Origin: Symbiodinium kawagutii
Lineage: Eukaryota; Sar; Dinophyceae; Suessiales; Symbiodiniaceae
Assembly (NCBI GenBank): GCA_009767595.1
Contig: VSDK01009463.1
Span: 201,608-265,607 of the forward strand
Length of the DNA: 64,000 nucleotides
Reading direction: 5' to 3'
Made by a program: the position numbers and the translations under genes. This document shows positions 44,858 to 57,200 of this stretch, piece after piece. A model generated the notes under the pieces. It was given only the letters and a program-made list of their open reading frames with translations. It did no database searches and was not told where the DNA came from. The stretch's first letter is position 1. The number at the start of each line of letters is the position of its first letter.

Positions 44858-45138
44858 GGGGAACTCTCAACATAGGGGTACCCCCAAAATGGTTGGTTTA
44901 TTACTACAAATGGTTGAGAATGGATGGTTTGGAGGTCCCCTATTTTGAGAAACACTTATTTGGGGATTTCTCAACATAGGGGACCCCCAAAGTCATCCTT
45001 TATTAGCCATAGTATTCAACAAACCATTTTTTCGGTGATTTCTCAGGCCATAGAGGACCCCCCAAAGTCATCCACTATTCATCATTTATAGTAATCAAGC
45101 TGCCATTTTTTGGGCTACCCCAGTTTTGGGAAACTACA
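44858..45138. mobile_element. Cluster of three family A elements
   Basis: The first (44858-44957) is complete, with ATTT on both sides (44854-44857 and 44958-44961). The second starts right at that duplication (GGGGATTTCTCAACATAGGG), and a third left terminus (CGGTGATTTCTCAGGCCATAG) begins near 45034 and ends at GGGAAACTACACC (45138). The second copy has no right end of its own, so it was truncated or invaded. Confidence 0.7.
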
Positions 45139-47127
45139 CCGTTTTGGCTCACAGCAAACTATCGAATCCAAAAATTGAACATCATGGCCTCGGAACCCAT
45201 TCGCCTGGTGACAGCCTGTACCATACCGATTTCGACAATCTACACCTGTGTATATATATATACATATATGTACTAGTATAGGTCACATGTCACATACATG
45301 TCACCTGTCTGTAAATAAAATTATGTATGTATATGTATATATATATATATATACAATTATATACGTATATGTCTGTAAATCAAAACTAAGAAATAATGTA
45401 TATATATACATAATAGTGACATCGCATCGTCACATGATATCTCGTTGCACTGCGCCACGCTGCGTGACCTTTCATCACACCACTTGCAGTCAGAACCATT
45501 TATTTCATGAGAGCCATCCACATCCCCCTCTGGTGTCCTGCCTGGCGTGCCACGACCAGGAGTCTGGCAGGAAGGGATTTGAAATTGGTTGGAGGTTGGT
45601 TGCAGGATTTCTGGATGGTTGATAACCATGACCTTGGTTGATAGTGGTGACTCTCCTACAAACCAACATGTCAAAGGCTATCCCACTTATTTTCCAACTC
45701 AGAGGCGGGGTCCTAGTCTCGGGCGTTGGGGGCCAGTGGTCACTACAGCCGTCGAAGGTTCCAGTTTCGAGTCGAGAATTCGAGCCATGCCCAAAACGCC
45801 AGCCACAACATGGTTTGAGCAAGGCAAGCCGCCCTGACACTGTGGACATTCTGAAGAATGATGCCGGGTTTGCAGAATGACAAATCTTGTGGCTATGTAT
45901 CAGCAGTAGCCATAGTCAATGTAACGACAGTCGCGGTATCATACAGTGAAGGATGCTGACCACAGCCATGGATGTCTGGATCATCCTACCGACATTATGG
46001 ATCTCAGTTCCTCAACCCTGCGACCCTGCCGGACCGCCAACCTCAGCCTCTGGAGACAGATCAGACATGGCACGCAGCCTAACAAGTGGCTGGTTGTGAC
46101 CCGCTATTGATGGTGGTTCATTGGCTGGTTATGAAATTCATAGTGATCGATACTGGTCAGTGATACGATTGTGCTAATTCTGTTAGTGGTTCATGATGCT
46201 TTGGAATACCAGGACTTATCACCAATGGCCAGTAAAATGATGTTATTTTCATTTTCTGTAGTTTTTAGGATAGCCGGTTGCTGTCGTTATCACCCATCAT
46301 AGGAGTGCAGGAGTGTAAGCAAAAGTAGTCAAGGATCATCAATAAAAGAATCATCAAGAATCATACGTCCTAAAATCACCTGAAGTCGAGAACCAACCGC
46401 TGCACTTTGCTTTCATGATGTCCCCATTTCCTGAAGGCACCGAGTTCTCACCTATGCTTCGTCCGCAAAGTCTCCTCTGATAAAGCCCGAACATATCCGG
46501 GGAATAAGGGTACTTCAGAAAGGATGAGATTAGTTCTTCTCTACATGTATCGGCATGCGCATGAACCATGATATCAATAAATGGAACCTGGCATGACCAA
46601 TATAAGTTGCCGCCAATGATTTGATGTTTGATTACGGCCGATGTACCCGCTGGCGGTCAGTGAAAAGTATTGCTGTAAGCCTTCAACCAAGAAGATATGA
46701 AAGCTATCAGTTTGCATGAATTGTGCCGCAGAAACAAACAAGGAAAAACATTAGAGAACTTATGGATGATATCAAACACATGGGACAGGGCAAGACAAGA
46801 ATTGATGTGCGATACGTACATCAGCTGTATCCCTATTGTTTGGTGAACAAACGTACTGCATAGGAATTCATAGCTGTTTCTTCATCAACTGATCGAACAT
46901 CCAGTTCGGGCTGCCACATTGTTCGGTCCGTGTTGTTTTGGGGTGTATTGTTGCCGACGAAGCAGCGTCATTGAGGTTGTTGTTCACCATTCGTTGTGGT
47001 CTGTTGTAATCGCATATGAACCAACCAACAAACCAAGCAACCAACCAGTCAGCTAGTCAGCCAACCAACCAACCGAACCAATAGAGTTTTGGATAAACGT
47101 GGCCTTCATTGGTTCCGAGACCCAAAT
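45139..47127. other. AT-rich to mixed DNA, no supported gene
   Basis: (TA)n-like tracts at 45250-45420. Open frames at 45357-45880 on both strands and 46354-46569 (minus) show no recognisable domain. AACCAACCAACC runs at 47020-47080. Confidence 0.35.
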
Positions 47128-47437
47128 GGGTGTTTCTCAAAATACGGGTACCCCCAGGTCTCATCCAGTTTATCAACCATTTGGAAAAAATAAACACCAG
47201 TTCTCATCCACATCAACCATTCATCCAGTTGATCACCCACCAGTGTTATCATCCACTTCTAAATGCTTACCACCAGTTATCTATGTTACCACCAGTGATC
47301 ATCCACTTCATCAACCACTCACCATCGGCTGGTTTCTCAGAAAATCGGGCTCCCCCAGTTATCATCCATTCTCAACCATTTCTAGTAAAAATCACCAACC
47401 ATAACTTTGGGTCCCCAAGCTGCCTTGAGAAACCCCC
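47128..47437. mobile_element. Composite family A elements
   Basis: A left terminus (GGGTGTTTCTCAAAATACGGG, 47128) has no partner and is followed by CACCAGTTATCATCCACTTC repeats. A second, more complete element covers about 47328-47437 (GCTGGTTTCTCAGAAAATCGGG to GCTGCCTTGAGAAACCCCC, in part). It ends about 30 bases before the candidate exon at 47469. Confidence 0.55.
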
Positions 47438-47468
47438 AAACCGGGGGCTCCCCCCATGGGCCCTTCAG

Positions 47469-47628
47469 CCACCCCCCCCCCGGGGCATGTCGGACCGTGC
47501 TCGGCCGGCCGCGTTTCGGGGCCGCGTCCCCGTTTCGGGGTCCCCCACGTCTTGCCGCTGGTGGCCGCGGAGCTGCTGGAGGGCCGGTGCCGGGGAGAGC
47601 TGGAACGCCTGGAGGGGCCACTGCGCCG
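47469..47628 (+). CDS. G1 candidate exon 11
   Basis: This is the GC-richest segment of the window. Borders are gggcccttcag|C and CGCCG|GTGAGC. The 160 bp read as two bases, 52 codons and two bases; the last part (HVLPLVAAELLEGRC, then RGELERLEGPLR) is a convincing leucine- and glutamate-rich helix. Two other plus frames are open but arginine-, tryptophan- or glycine-rich. The C-run after the proposed acceptor makes the left border uncertain. Confidence 0.42.
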
Positions 47629-47771
47629 GTGAGCCCAAGCAGGAGTCAACCATGGGGAACCATACGGGGGCCATACGGGGGCCATAGGGGAACCATGTAT
47701 GATATACATATATATATCTATCGATCGATCGATCGATCGATCTATCTATCTATCTATCTATCTATCTATAT
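47629..47771. repeat. CCATACGGGGG repeat and (ATCG)n(ATCT)n
   Basis: Three CCATACGGGGG or CCATAGGGG units at 47661-47692, then (ATCG)n followed by (ATCT)n at 47717-47769. Confidence 0.8.
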
Positions 47772-47883
47772 GGCTATAGGTCAATATTAACCATCCAATA
47801 ATGGAGGATTTCCACCAACAATAATATGGAAAACAATGGTTAATGATAGGGGAACCAGGGGTACGGGGTTTTGACCCACAGCC
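47772..47883. mobile_element. Family B element, TSD ATAT
   Basis: GGCTATAGGTCAATATTAACC to GGGTTT­TGACCCACAGCC, 112 bp. ATAT is on both sides (47768-47771 and 47884-47887), the left one being the end of the microsatellite. Confidence 0.8.
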
Positions 47884-48280
47884 ATATACCTTTGGTGGAT
47901 ATAGTTAACCATTGATGCTGGGGTTATTGATGATGAATCGTATAATTAGCTACGGTGGATATCATGGATATCATGGATACAATTAACCATAGGGCATGTA
48001 TAACCACTAAAGGTGAATGATTATTCCCAACGATAATGGATATAGTGATATGTGGATATAGAGATAGTGGACTATAATCAACCGGTTTTAGGGATGAACC
48101 AACCAGGTACAGGGATGAACCAACCATAGGGAACCGTAGGGAACCATAGGGAACCATAGGGAACCATAGGGAACCATAGGGAACCATGTTATCATTATAT
48201 ACAATGGATATGATATAAATAGACATTGATGACCAGCAATCAGTAGTCAACCATAGGATAATTGAATGGTTGCTGATGAC

Positions 48281-48327
<47 letters not shown>

Positions 48328-48733
48328 GATGGTGGTGATGATGGTGGTGTTGACCGTGATGATGTTGGTGTTGATGAGTTGATGGCGATGGTGGCTATGA
48401 TGATGGTGATGACAATGTTGACGAGTTGTTCACAGTGGTGAGGATGATCAGTTCGATGGTTCTCCATCATACAGCCAACAACAAAGTTGTAAGGGTAGGT
48501 AACGAGAATAATGATGATGGTGAGCCATCATTGATACGCCCACTGTGGTTCCAATAAAAAACAAGCATGATAAACAAGCGCTATGATAATAGTCAATGAG
48601 GTTGCCATTTACTAATGTAACATCAAGATCCAAACTAACTACGTTACTTAAAGATCTAAACATCTTAAATAATGATACCACTCAACGAAAACATGGTCGA
48701 CGGGTTTATTGGCTGACCACCAGCAACCATCAG
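47884..48733. repeat. 10-bp repeat GAACCATAGG and (GAT)n
   Basis: GAACCATAGG runs about 6.5 units at 48121-48187. (GAT)n covers 48281-48325 and is followed by irregular GATGGTGGTG words to 48440. The rest is AT-rich; a minus-strand frame through the repeats (47924-48470) is not supported. Confidence 0.8.
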
Positions 48734-48836
48734 TCGATCCCCGCTCGCGTACTCGATGCCTGAAAGGAAGCGACAGCGCTGCCACCGCCTCGAGTCGTTA
48801 CGACGGTCCGCCCACCCGTCCTATGAGGCCTCATAA
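48734..48836 (+). CDS. G1 candidate terminal exon (12)
   Basis: The acceptor gcaaccatcag|T starts a frame whose first base completes the arginine codon left by exon 11. It then reads 33 codons (PLAYSMPERKRQRCHRLE, then RRSAHPSYEAS) to TAA at 48834-48836. The basic C-terminus ends within the GC-rich island. A second frame is open through the island to a donor CAGGG|GTAAAA, so the stop may not be the true end. Confidence 0.4.
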
Positions 48837-49632
48837 CAGGGGTAAAACCAGCAATCATGGTGAATTGTTAACCAACAATCTATGACCATCTATGACCTAA
48901 GAATGACCAGCAATCTATCACCAGCAATCTATGACCTACGTAAGTCATAGAAGATAGTAACCAACACTAATGGTTAGGAATGTTAGATCAAATATTACTG
49001 AACCACCATCAGTTTAACCAAAGCTGTTGATTAGCCATCAAACATAGCGAGTCTATCGATATGGATCTCACACGAATGCAGCCACTAACGACTCATAGAG
49101 ACCAACTATCCAGCTGAAACCCAAACCCCAACAGAGATAACAAACTGACCGACCAACCAAGCAACCAAAAGCAAACATGAACCTCGCAAGCTTCCACCGG
49201 CCTCACACTATGCAGTAAGCCAAAAACGAGTCATCCGCATGGTACAAGCCTTACATGGGTTTGTCCGAAATTGGTGCACCTCCATAGCTGGTTGGTTTCC
49301 CTATGAATAATGGCTATGAACTTGGATGGTGAGTGGGTACACCGTTTTTTGTACAAACCGAAACGTGTTGTTTAAACTGATCTAGTGTCAAACCATGTGG
49401 AACAAATGGCTTTGTGACCGCCTCTGCTCCGGGAAATTGGCTAATCTCAACTGTCGTTGACCGTCACTAACCTTTGGAAACCATTAGATACACTCCAGTG
49501 ATCCAACCTAGCAATAGAAAACCACCACACGTTATAGAGGAACCTGGAAACACATTAATAATGGGTCATTTTCCATTGCTATGTAAGATCGCCAGAGGGT
49601 AATGAATGCTTCGTGATCGTAGTGTACCATTT
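48837..49632. other. AT-rich DNA, no gene
   Basis: AGCAATCTATGACC words repeat at 48870-48960. No supported open frame. Confidence 0.45.
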
Positions 49633-49735
49633 GGTGGGTTCTCAAGTCAGATGGGTACCCCCAAATCATCCAGTGGAAACCATTTATAGCAACAAACCAA
49701 CCATTTCCTGGGGTCCCCTTTTTTGGGAAACGGCC
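49633..49735. mobile_element. Family A element, TSD ATTT
   Basis: GGTGGGTTCTCAAGTCAGATGG to CCCCTTTTTTGGGAAACGGCC, in part; 103 bp. ATTT is on both sides (49629-49632 and 49736-49739). Confidence 0.75.
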
Positions 49736-49739
49736 ATTT

Positions 49740-50688
49740 AGTTGACCATTACATAAATACCATTAACAAACTATTCACCAACCAATCAACAATTCAAACA
49801 CCACGTATGAGCCAACGATTTACCGACCCAGGAGCCAACATTTACCTCTGACGAACCATCAGCCAACACATGCCAACACTATCCGCAGCTAGCAAGAACA
49901 CAACTGGGGTGAAGTCAAGGCCTTATGAAGCCAACCATTTAGCAACATTAGCTGTTGCTTAACCCTTATTATAACCCTTGGGCTTAACTTTTCATGATGA
50001 TGGTTTCTGGACATTTCTGGACCATATATGGGGTCCCATATGAAACACTGATGGACCATTGCTTACCAAAGCATCAGGGCTACTCACCGCTCAGACCTGA
50101 CCATGGCACCTCATCCGGGTTGAAGATGCTACTCACCGCCTGAGCCAGCGCTTTCAGCCAAGTGGTGACCCGATGAACAAACTGGGACCGGTGGTGAAAA
50201 GTTGATGAATCTAATCAACTAAGCAACAAATCATGAACTAACCGATTTGTAAACTTATCAACTAAACAACTAATCAACTGTTGATCAATCTGGTTTGATT
50301 CATGAACAAAACATCTACAAACATCTGGAAACTAATTCATGAAATTCAAAAGCAACTCGTCGCCACAAGTTCATGATCAATTGGCAGACTGCAGAGTGAT
50401 AAAAATGATCAAGACATGGCAGGCTGCAGAGTGATGCAAACATCTCTCTTTGACCAAGTAAGTGTACCCGGCGTTACCACTCACTTGACATTTTGCTCAG
50501 GTCATGCTTCGATTTCCACTTCAACAAAGACCCCAAAAGTAGATACAAAAGTACTGCGCACTGGATCATGTCCATAGCATAGTTACAGTTGATGGTTGCC
50601 TACACCCAGCTGTACCCGCTACCGGCTACACCCTCAGCAGTATGACTCTGACAAATTCCAAACCAAAAGTAATTACTGTATTCTATCC
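49740..50688. other. AT-rich DNA, no gene
   Basis: CAACTAACAACTAATCAACT words at 50210-50290 and a short duplicated GCAGACTGCAGAGTGAT / GCAGGCTGCAGAGTGAT pair near 50385 and 50423. No supported open frame. Confidence 0.45.
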
Positions 50689-50769
50689 TTACTACCACTA
50701 CTACTACTCCTACGCTACTACTACTACTACTACTTCTACTACTTCTACGACTACTACTACTATTACTAT

Positions 50770-50864
<95 letters not shown>

Positions 50865-50913
50865 TTTGTCCTGCTGCTGCTGCTGCTGCTATTGCTACTA
50901 CTACTAGTAGTAC
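50689..50913. repeat. Long (TAC)n microsatellite with (CTG)n edge
   Basis: Interrupted CTA/TAC units from 50689, then an uninterrupted (TAC)n of about 95 bp (50769-50863), then CTGCTGCTGCTG and (CTA)n. The resulting poly-Tyr, poly-Thr and poly-Val frames are artefacts. Confidence 0.9.
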
Positions 50914-53863
50914 AGCTGCCCAGTTATACCCAGCCAGCTGGGCTGCCAATCCACCATGGCTCCAAAGCACTGAATTCATTGGTGTGTCAGCTACCATGTC
51001 ACCGATAAAGTTTGGGTGCAAAGCCTGTTTACATCTTGGTTGGGAAAAGAGAAGAGATTCTTTGTTGATAATTAGTGGATGTCAACCAGGTAATACTTCT
51101 TGTGCTGATTGATCGGAAGGGACGGCATGTCATCAAGGATGACAGTAGGGCACCCCTTGCCATCACTAGTGGACTCGCAAATGTACAACAAGTTTTGAGT
51201 GCACTCGCATCCTTGCAGACACAAGACCCATCATCAGAAAGTCGCCTGTTGCCTTTTACAGGCAAACGTTTCACTGGCCCTCTTGGGTATTGATGAGCAC
51301 ATGCATGCTCATACCTAATGACCTCATGATTGTGGACGCATGATTTTGCGATCCCTTCTGACGATACCTAATTGTTCCTGATGATCTCAATATATTTTCT
51401 AAACGTATTCATGCATAATGCATAATTGCCATCTATCTATCTATCTAGCTAGCTAGCTAGCTAGCTATCCATCCATCCATCCATCCATCCATCCATCCAT
51501 CCATCTCTCTACAAATCATATCCCTCTATCTATCTTTTCTATCTCTATATACATCTATTAATTACGCTTGACGAATTCATAAGATAAAAACACACAGATG
51601 CTTGACATGCATTGGTCGACTGCCTATGACTGCCTACGAGTTGCCCAAAACCCTCGGGTCACGTCACCTGGATGGTGATCTTCAACTTCACAAAGGCACT
51701 CTGTGCCTGCGACCCACGTGGCGCAGCAACGGTTGCAGGGGAACGTCCCCCTGGGGCTCCGTAAATGCTGACACCAGGTATGCGCAACAGGGCCGTAAAA
51801 TCTGTGGGTCTTTACAGGTGAACACTTGGAATAGGCAACGGGGCACCTATGTGGTTTGATGATACACACAGCATCATTAGCTGCATCCAAAATCAAACTA
51901 TAACTACTGGGGCAACAACCACCAGTGTGGGGGCTGAAATCCCAACCCTTCTGTCAGTGCAATTTGCTGAAACAGTCACGAACACGTAGCCATGAAATTC
52001 TGCTGGTACCAAGTGACTCCAGAACCCAAAGCAGGGCTATGTATGTCTATGTCTTGAACATCTGCAAGCAACATTGAAGTCGGATTTCCCAATAAAAAGT
52101 AATGCATTCAAATATCTTTGCTCTCCTGATGAATCCGTAGGGCTCCCAAGTATCCATCCACGACTTGAAACCACTTTCAAAGTGGTCTACAATAAGCAAA
52201 TCAACAGTCATAAACCTGATCCCTGGTTGAGTGGAATAGATCTGCAGCATGCCCTGATCTGCAGGCAACCGCCAAAGAAACGTCTACGTCAGGTCTTCTC
52301 ACCTCGTTTGGTGGATGGCGTTAGGTCATTCCAGACTTGGCGTTACTACAAGGCAGCTGAGACCGAGCACCCACTAGCATTTGTTGGAGAACTTCCATCA
52401 CTATCCAGAAGTGCTGAAAGGCTTAAGACAAATGAGTCCATGTTTCGCATCTTCACATCAGGTACCAGAAAATCGTTGTCCATGAAAACATGGACATAGC
52501 GACTCTAAGAATCTCCCATCTGTAATCTCTTTACTTGTGAGGAAACAATGGCCTCATCATGCCTCATCTATTGGGTGGGCATTCCATCAATGACTGGTGC
52601 TATGGCAATCTGACCACGTCGATACCATTGACTTGCATCAGTGATGTAGCATCATCCAATCGGTTAAATGGGGTATTTACCAAAGGAAATATCTATGGGG
52701 TTGTTTCCTAGCCATAGAAATGGTAAATTATTTACCAAAGGAATATCAAAGAATTCTATGGGGTTGAAATATCCAAGAATTCTATGGGGTTGTTTCCTAG
52801 TCATTAGAAAGAACCAATATCTACATATTGGGGCTATAGGTCTTTACAGGTTGAAACTTTAAAAAAATGGGAAGCCATGGCAACAAATCTCAAGATTCAG
52901 GGTTTCGGCGTTTCGTAAGCTGATGACGGGCGGCTGGTGACGTAGGGTCCTTTTTTTAAAGCAACCAGCCATGAAGAGCCAAGTTTCTATCATTCAGAGA
53001 CTGTGGTGGGGCTTGTGGTTGGAATCTTCCTTACGTGGTACATTTCGCAAAATGGGATCAATTGTCAACAAAATGATGATTGTTTAAATTGTTAATTGGT
53101 TAAGTGAGGATTTTGCGTTGGTAAGAAACCATTCAGAGTTGTTGCAACTGGTTGACGTAAATTCAGAAAGGCTCCCCAAGTTGCTCATCACTGAATTCGT
53201 AAGTGGAAGATCTAAGAATCGAGCGGCATCTAGCGGTTTTACTTGCTCTATGTGTGGTGTATTCCGTGGGATGAGCAAATTTCCATGGATGATGTGAGTG
53301 TTTCTAAAGTTACAGGGGTTTCCCTCATCCGCCTGATTAAGCATTTATACTACTGAACCACCCATGAGGATCCAGCCCAGTTGGGGTGAGCACCGTGGTG
53401 ATACCGGAAGCATTAGGCTGCCGGTTGGGAAACCGGCTGAGGAGCGAAGGAGAAATGAACTCATAAACTGAACCTTTGGTATGGGTCAATGTCAACCAAC
53501 TAATGGGGAATAATCAACAATACTGGGATGAGTATCAAAGGTTCAATTATTGGGGGATAAATCAATCAACTATAGTCAACCAACTAATGGGATAAATATC
53601 AATCAACCATAGCGGGATTAATGAACCAACTACTGCGGGATAACCAACTAATCAATCAACCAATAACAGGGAAAACAATGGCTACGGGAGGGGGAAACTG
53701 TCCTAAGGGGAAAACCGATTAAACTCAAAAGGCTTGAAAACTGTTTGATGATGGGGACGGTGATGGTTGGTATACCCGTTGATGGTTGTCATCATACGAA
53801 TGAGTAATAACTGTGATAGAGGATGTGATAGATCATCATGATTATAGTACCAGGGCCATCCAG
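50914..53863. other. Low-copy DNA with unassigned open frames
   Basis: Two plus-strand frames are protein-like. At 51092-51293 (LVLIDRKGRHVIKDDSR, then PLAITSGLANVQQVLSAL) a frame follows gatgtcaaccag|G and ends in TGA. At 52074-52499 a 141-codon frame contains SPRLVDGVRSFQTWRYYK. Neither was recognised; both have lower GC than the islands and may derive from an old insertion. An (ATCT)n(AGCT)n(ATCC)n tract is at 51430-51505. A decayed family A left end is near 53297, and 53475-53700 has decayed family B words. Confidence 0.3.
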
Positions 53864-53923
53864 GGCCGCTGTTCGATGGGTGTGGAAAGTGTCGGGGGCG
53901 ATGGATTGGGCCAATCTCATAGG
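53864..53923 (+). CDS. G2 candidate exon 1 (first recognised)
   Basis: Borders are gggccatccag|G and CATAGG|GTGTCC. The 60 bp read as one base, 19 codons and two bases: AVRWVWKVSGAMDWANLIG. Other plus frames are open (one with DGCGKCRGRWIG). Its phases require an earlier exon ending with two bases, which I did not find. Confidence 0.35.
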
Positions 53924-54235
53924 GTGTCCAGTTGGTGACGCTCGAACCACTTCCGAACTTTCCAGTGACTGATCCTTGGCGTGGCTGGTGTGGACTTAAC
54001 CAGTCACAACGATTTGTTTCGAGTATGTTAAGGACTGGCTCTCGTAAATACTGGTCGTAAGTAAACTATGATAATTACACTTAATTATGTCATCATAAGT
54101 GGTCACAATGAAGGAAAATCTCATGAAATCTCCCTACTTGCTGTGCTTCTCACCCTGGGAAAACAAGCTATTGCACCCTGCAGGTCATCTCCAAACAGCA
54201 TGCAACATCTGACCATCTCGGACTGAATCTCCCAG

Positions 54236-54270
54236 GTTGAAAAAGCCAAGGGCACCGCCGGGGCACCCGG
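54236..54270 (+). CDS. G2 candidate exon 2
   Basis: A good acceptor (ctgaatctcccag|G) and the donor CCCGG|GTTTTG bound only 35 bp: one base, 11 codons (LKKPRAPPGHP) and one base. The frame continues open to 54329, so a later donor is possible. Short exons are usual in intron-rich genes, but the evidence is thin. Confidence 0.28.
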
Positions 54271-57200
54271 GTTTTGATGAGTTGGGATGGTGTGTATTTA
54301 CTCAGGGGCCAAGGCAGTCATTCACCTAGTTGCATGGCACATCCAGGAGTTTCTAAAGAAACGAGAAGGTCGAGCCAGCCAAGCTTCCTAAATGTTCAGC
54401 TAGCATCCAAGGAAAATGCTTGCAAAATAGAGTTATAGAGAGTTAGAGTCAAAAATCTCAACGGCATTCCAACCACCCAAACAAGGCATGAGCGGCACAG
54501 CAACCGCCGCCTTTTTTGCCTGGCCTTTGCAACAACTCTGCGTCGAGTCGTCCGTGAGATTTGTCTTCTGTGATTTGCAACCGTGCCATGTGCTGATGCC
54601 AAGATAGCGGCTTGGTAAACCATCATATCTGTCACTCACCTCTTCTTGCCAGACGATAAGTTGTTTGGATATTTCTGTTTATCCTCAGAAGGCTTGCTTG
54701 GATGGAATCGGGATCGACAATGTTCATGCAGTTTATGTAACAGAGTCCCGGTGCGAACCGTAGAGTAAAAACTAGCACAGCGAAACCTGTTGGGTGTCAT
54801 ATCTTCATATCTTCCATTAGGTGTTGGGTGCCTGTGTCGTGCTGGCACAAGTGACTGGGCCTCAAAGGTTTACCAAGCCTTTCGCTTGCCGTGATTCACA
54901 CTGCGTTTCCTGCGTTTCCTCCCTTCTTTGCTGGGTCCTGCCGCTACTTCATCTCTGTAATCTGTCTCAACCCTCGAAACAGAAGGCCGGTCTGCCAATA
55001 TGCTGTCCCATCCCAAAATGGTCATCAGTGGGAAAGCCTGAGATTTGATGAGATTTGGAGGTAAATCATAATCTATATACGTACAGAACCCCCCATTATC
55101 CTCATGGGTCTCCTGGAATAGTCAGGCAACATCGCTGACCCAACTCAAACAGGCAACTACCAGCGCATCCAATTCTTTCCCAAGTGAAGCACAGCACTTA
55201 TTATCCCATTTGCTCCCCCACTGAACTAGTCCTGTATCAACAAGAAAATTAACCCAAATTACAAACCGGCTTGTCCGAAGGCACAACCTTGCATACGATG
55301 CTTCTATTGCCGCCCAAAAGACTAGAGAAGTTACTCTAATGCCCCTCGGAAAAAGCAAATGCCAATGTAACATCTCCAAATTCGAGTGGAGATGTGCAAT
55401 GAGTAAACATCAACACCAACAATTGATTAGCCGCTATTAAGCAGCTTATCTTATAATCACTGTTAACAATGGTGTTTGATGACAAGGCACCAACTGCACC
55501 TCGTTCTACAGAAAGTGTTCGGAGCATGGCGTTGGCTTACAACCCGAGAATGCCCGAATCCTCACTGGGAATTTAGTCCAGAAAGTAGGAACAAGTTACC
55601 CGGATTTACCATGGTTACAAATGGTTGACGCTGGTGCAATATTCTCTGAAATATGACAATATTGCATTGTTGCTAAGCGAAGTTTCGATAATTTTCTTGC
55701 CGCAAGCAATGGTTGTAATGGTCCATAGTGGGACCCTGTCGCAACCGCCAACGACTCACCTCCTGGTTGCGTTGTGGCATTACCAGAACCAACTCTTGTG
55801 ATTTACCATCCAACCTTTCGGTGGTTGGTTTGGGACGGTGAGCTCCCAGTCATCATTAGCCATTACCCATCAGCAGCCATTGGTCATGACATGATGGGGA
55901 CATTATCAACCATCACTGATCACTATTGGCCATGTAACCGGGGCAGTTGCCTCTCCCTTGTTGCCGTCACTCCCCAGTGGTTGATAAAAACTTTATTGTG
56001 GGTGGCTGATGGTCAATGGTGTCATCTGTCAGCGCATGTTAACTGTGACCCATTTGCACCGCCATGGACCAGCAATGCTACATTTCGATCAGTTCTGAAT
56101 TTTTGGGATTCAGTGTGCTAGATCGAAAGTCTTTCGTCAGATGGGGAGACATAGAAAATGGTACCACACATCAACCTACAATGATCATCTTCAGTAGGAA
56201 AACCACCGCTAAGGGCTGTCACAACGTAAGGACAAGATGATAACCAACAAAGTTGGATGATAATCATCATAGTGATTAAACGATAGCGAAGTCCCTCCAT
56301 GAATGATCGTGCCAAGTTCTTTGTGCCTGCTGAATAGTGGCGATGGATTTCTTGGCTGCTCTTCAACTAGGCCCTTTTTTGGCGGCTCTCCAGAGTCATT
56401 ATTCAAATGCAAGTAGCTTGGGATGTCTCCAGACCTATAAAAATACGGTAAAGCCCGGTGAAAGACATTCGCCGCCAGCTTTCACTCCTGCTTGGAACCA
56501 AAAAAGGGGAGAAATCTTGGTGCCCACCGTGCTTATGACTTCAAAATAGTTCAAGAATATCAACACACAAATTGGATCATATTGGTTGGTTTGGCACTAA
56601 ACATCATCATGTTTGTCGGTTTTTCTTCCTAGATTTGTTTTGGAAACCTCACCATTCAATCACAAATATCTGGAGATTGATTGAATCCCAGCCTTAAAAA
56701 AATAGACCCAGTTGAGTTGACATGGTCTGACTAATAATTCCAGCTATCCGGTCATGAGTCTTGTTGTACCCGTATGATTGTTGTTAGCTGCTCGTCTTGA
56801 TGAACGAACTTTAACCCGCAACCGCGAGCCATGTTTACGATGTCATTGATTGGTCCCTCGCCATGGTTGGCCCTCTCAGGGAGTATTCCCCCAGCTATCA
56901 CAATTGGCAATTCCTTGCATATCATGATGAATGCTGAATAATAAAAGAACAACCACCCAACCACGGCAAACGGATGCAAATGGTGATATGAACCTGTCTA
57001 CGGCCACTGTAGGTTGATGTTAACATTAGTTATCCAATGCAATGATTGGGAAAGTGGTGATGGTGCAACCATCGTTTGCTTTGGACCAACGAACCCTTAC
57101 ACGAGGTCTCCAGGAATCAGTATAATTAACTAGAATGTCTATGAGAATCTCCATGACCAGTTCTACCCACAAATAAACCAGTTGTATGATCATCTTTTAT

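Noticed and set aside
50596-51112. Poly-Tyr, poly-Thr and poly-Val proteins
   Set aside because: They are translations of the (TAC)n microsatellite in different frames and strands.
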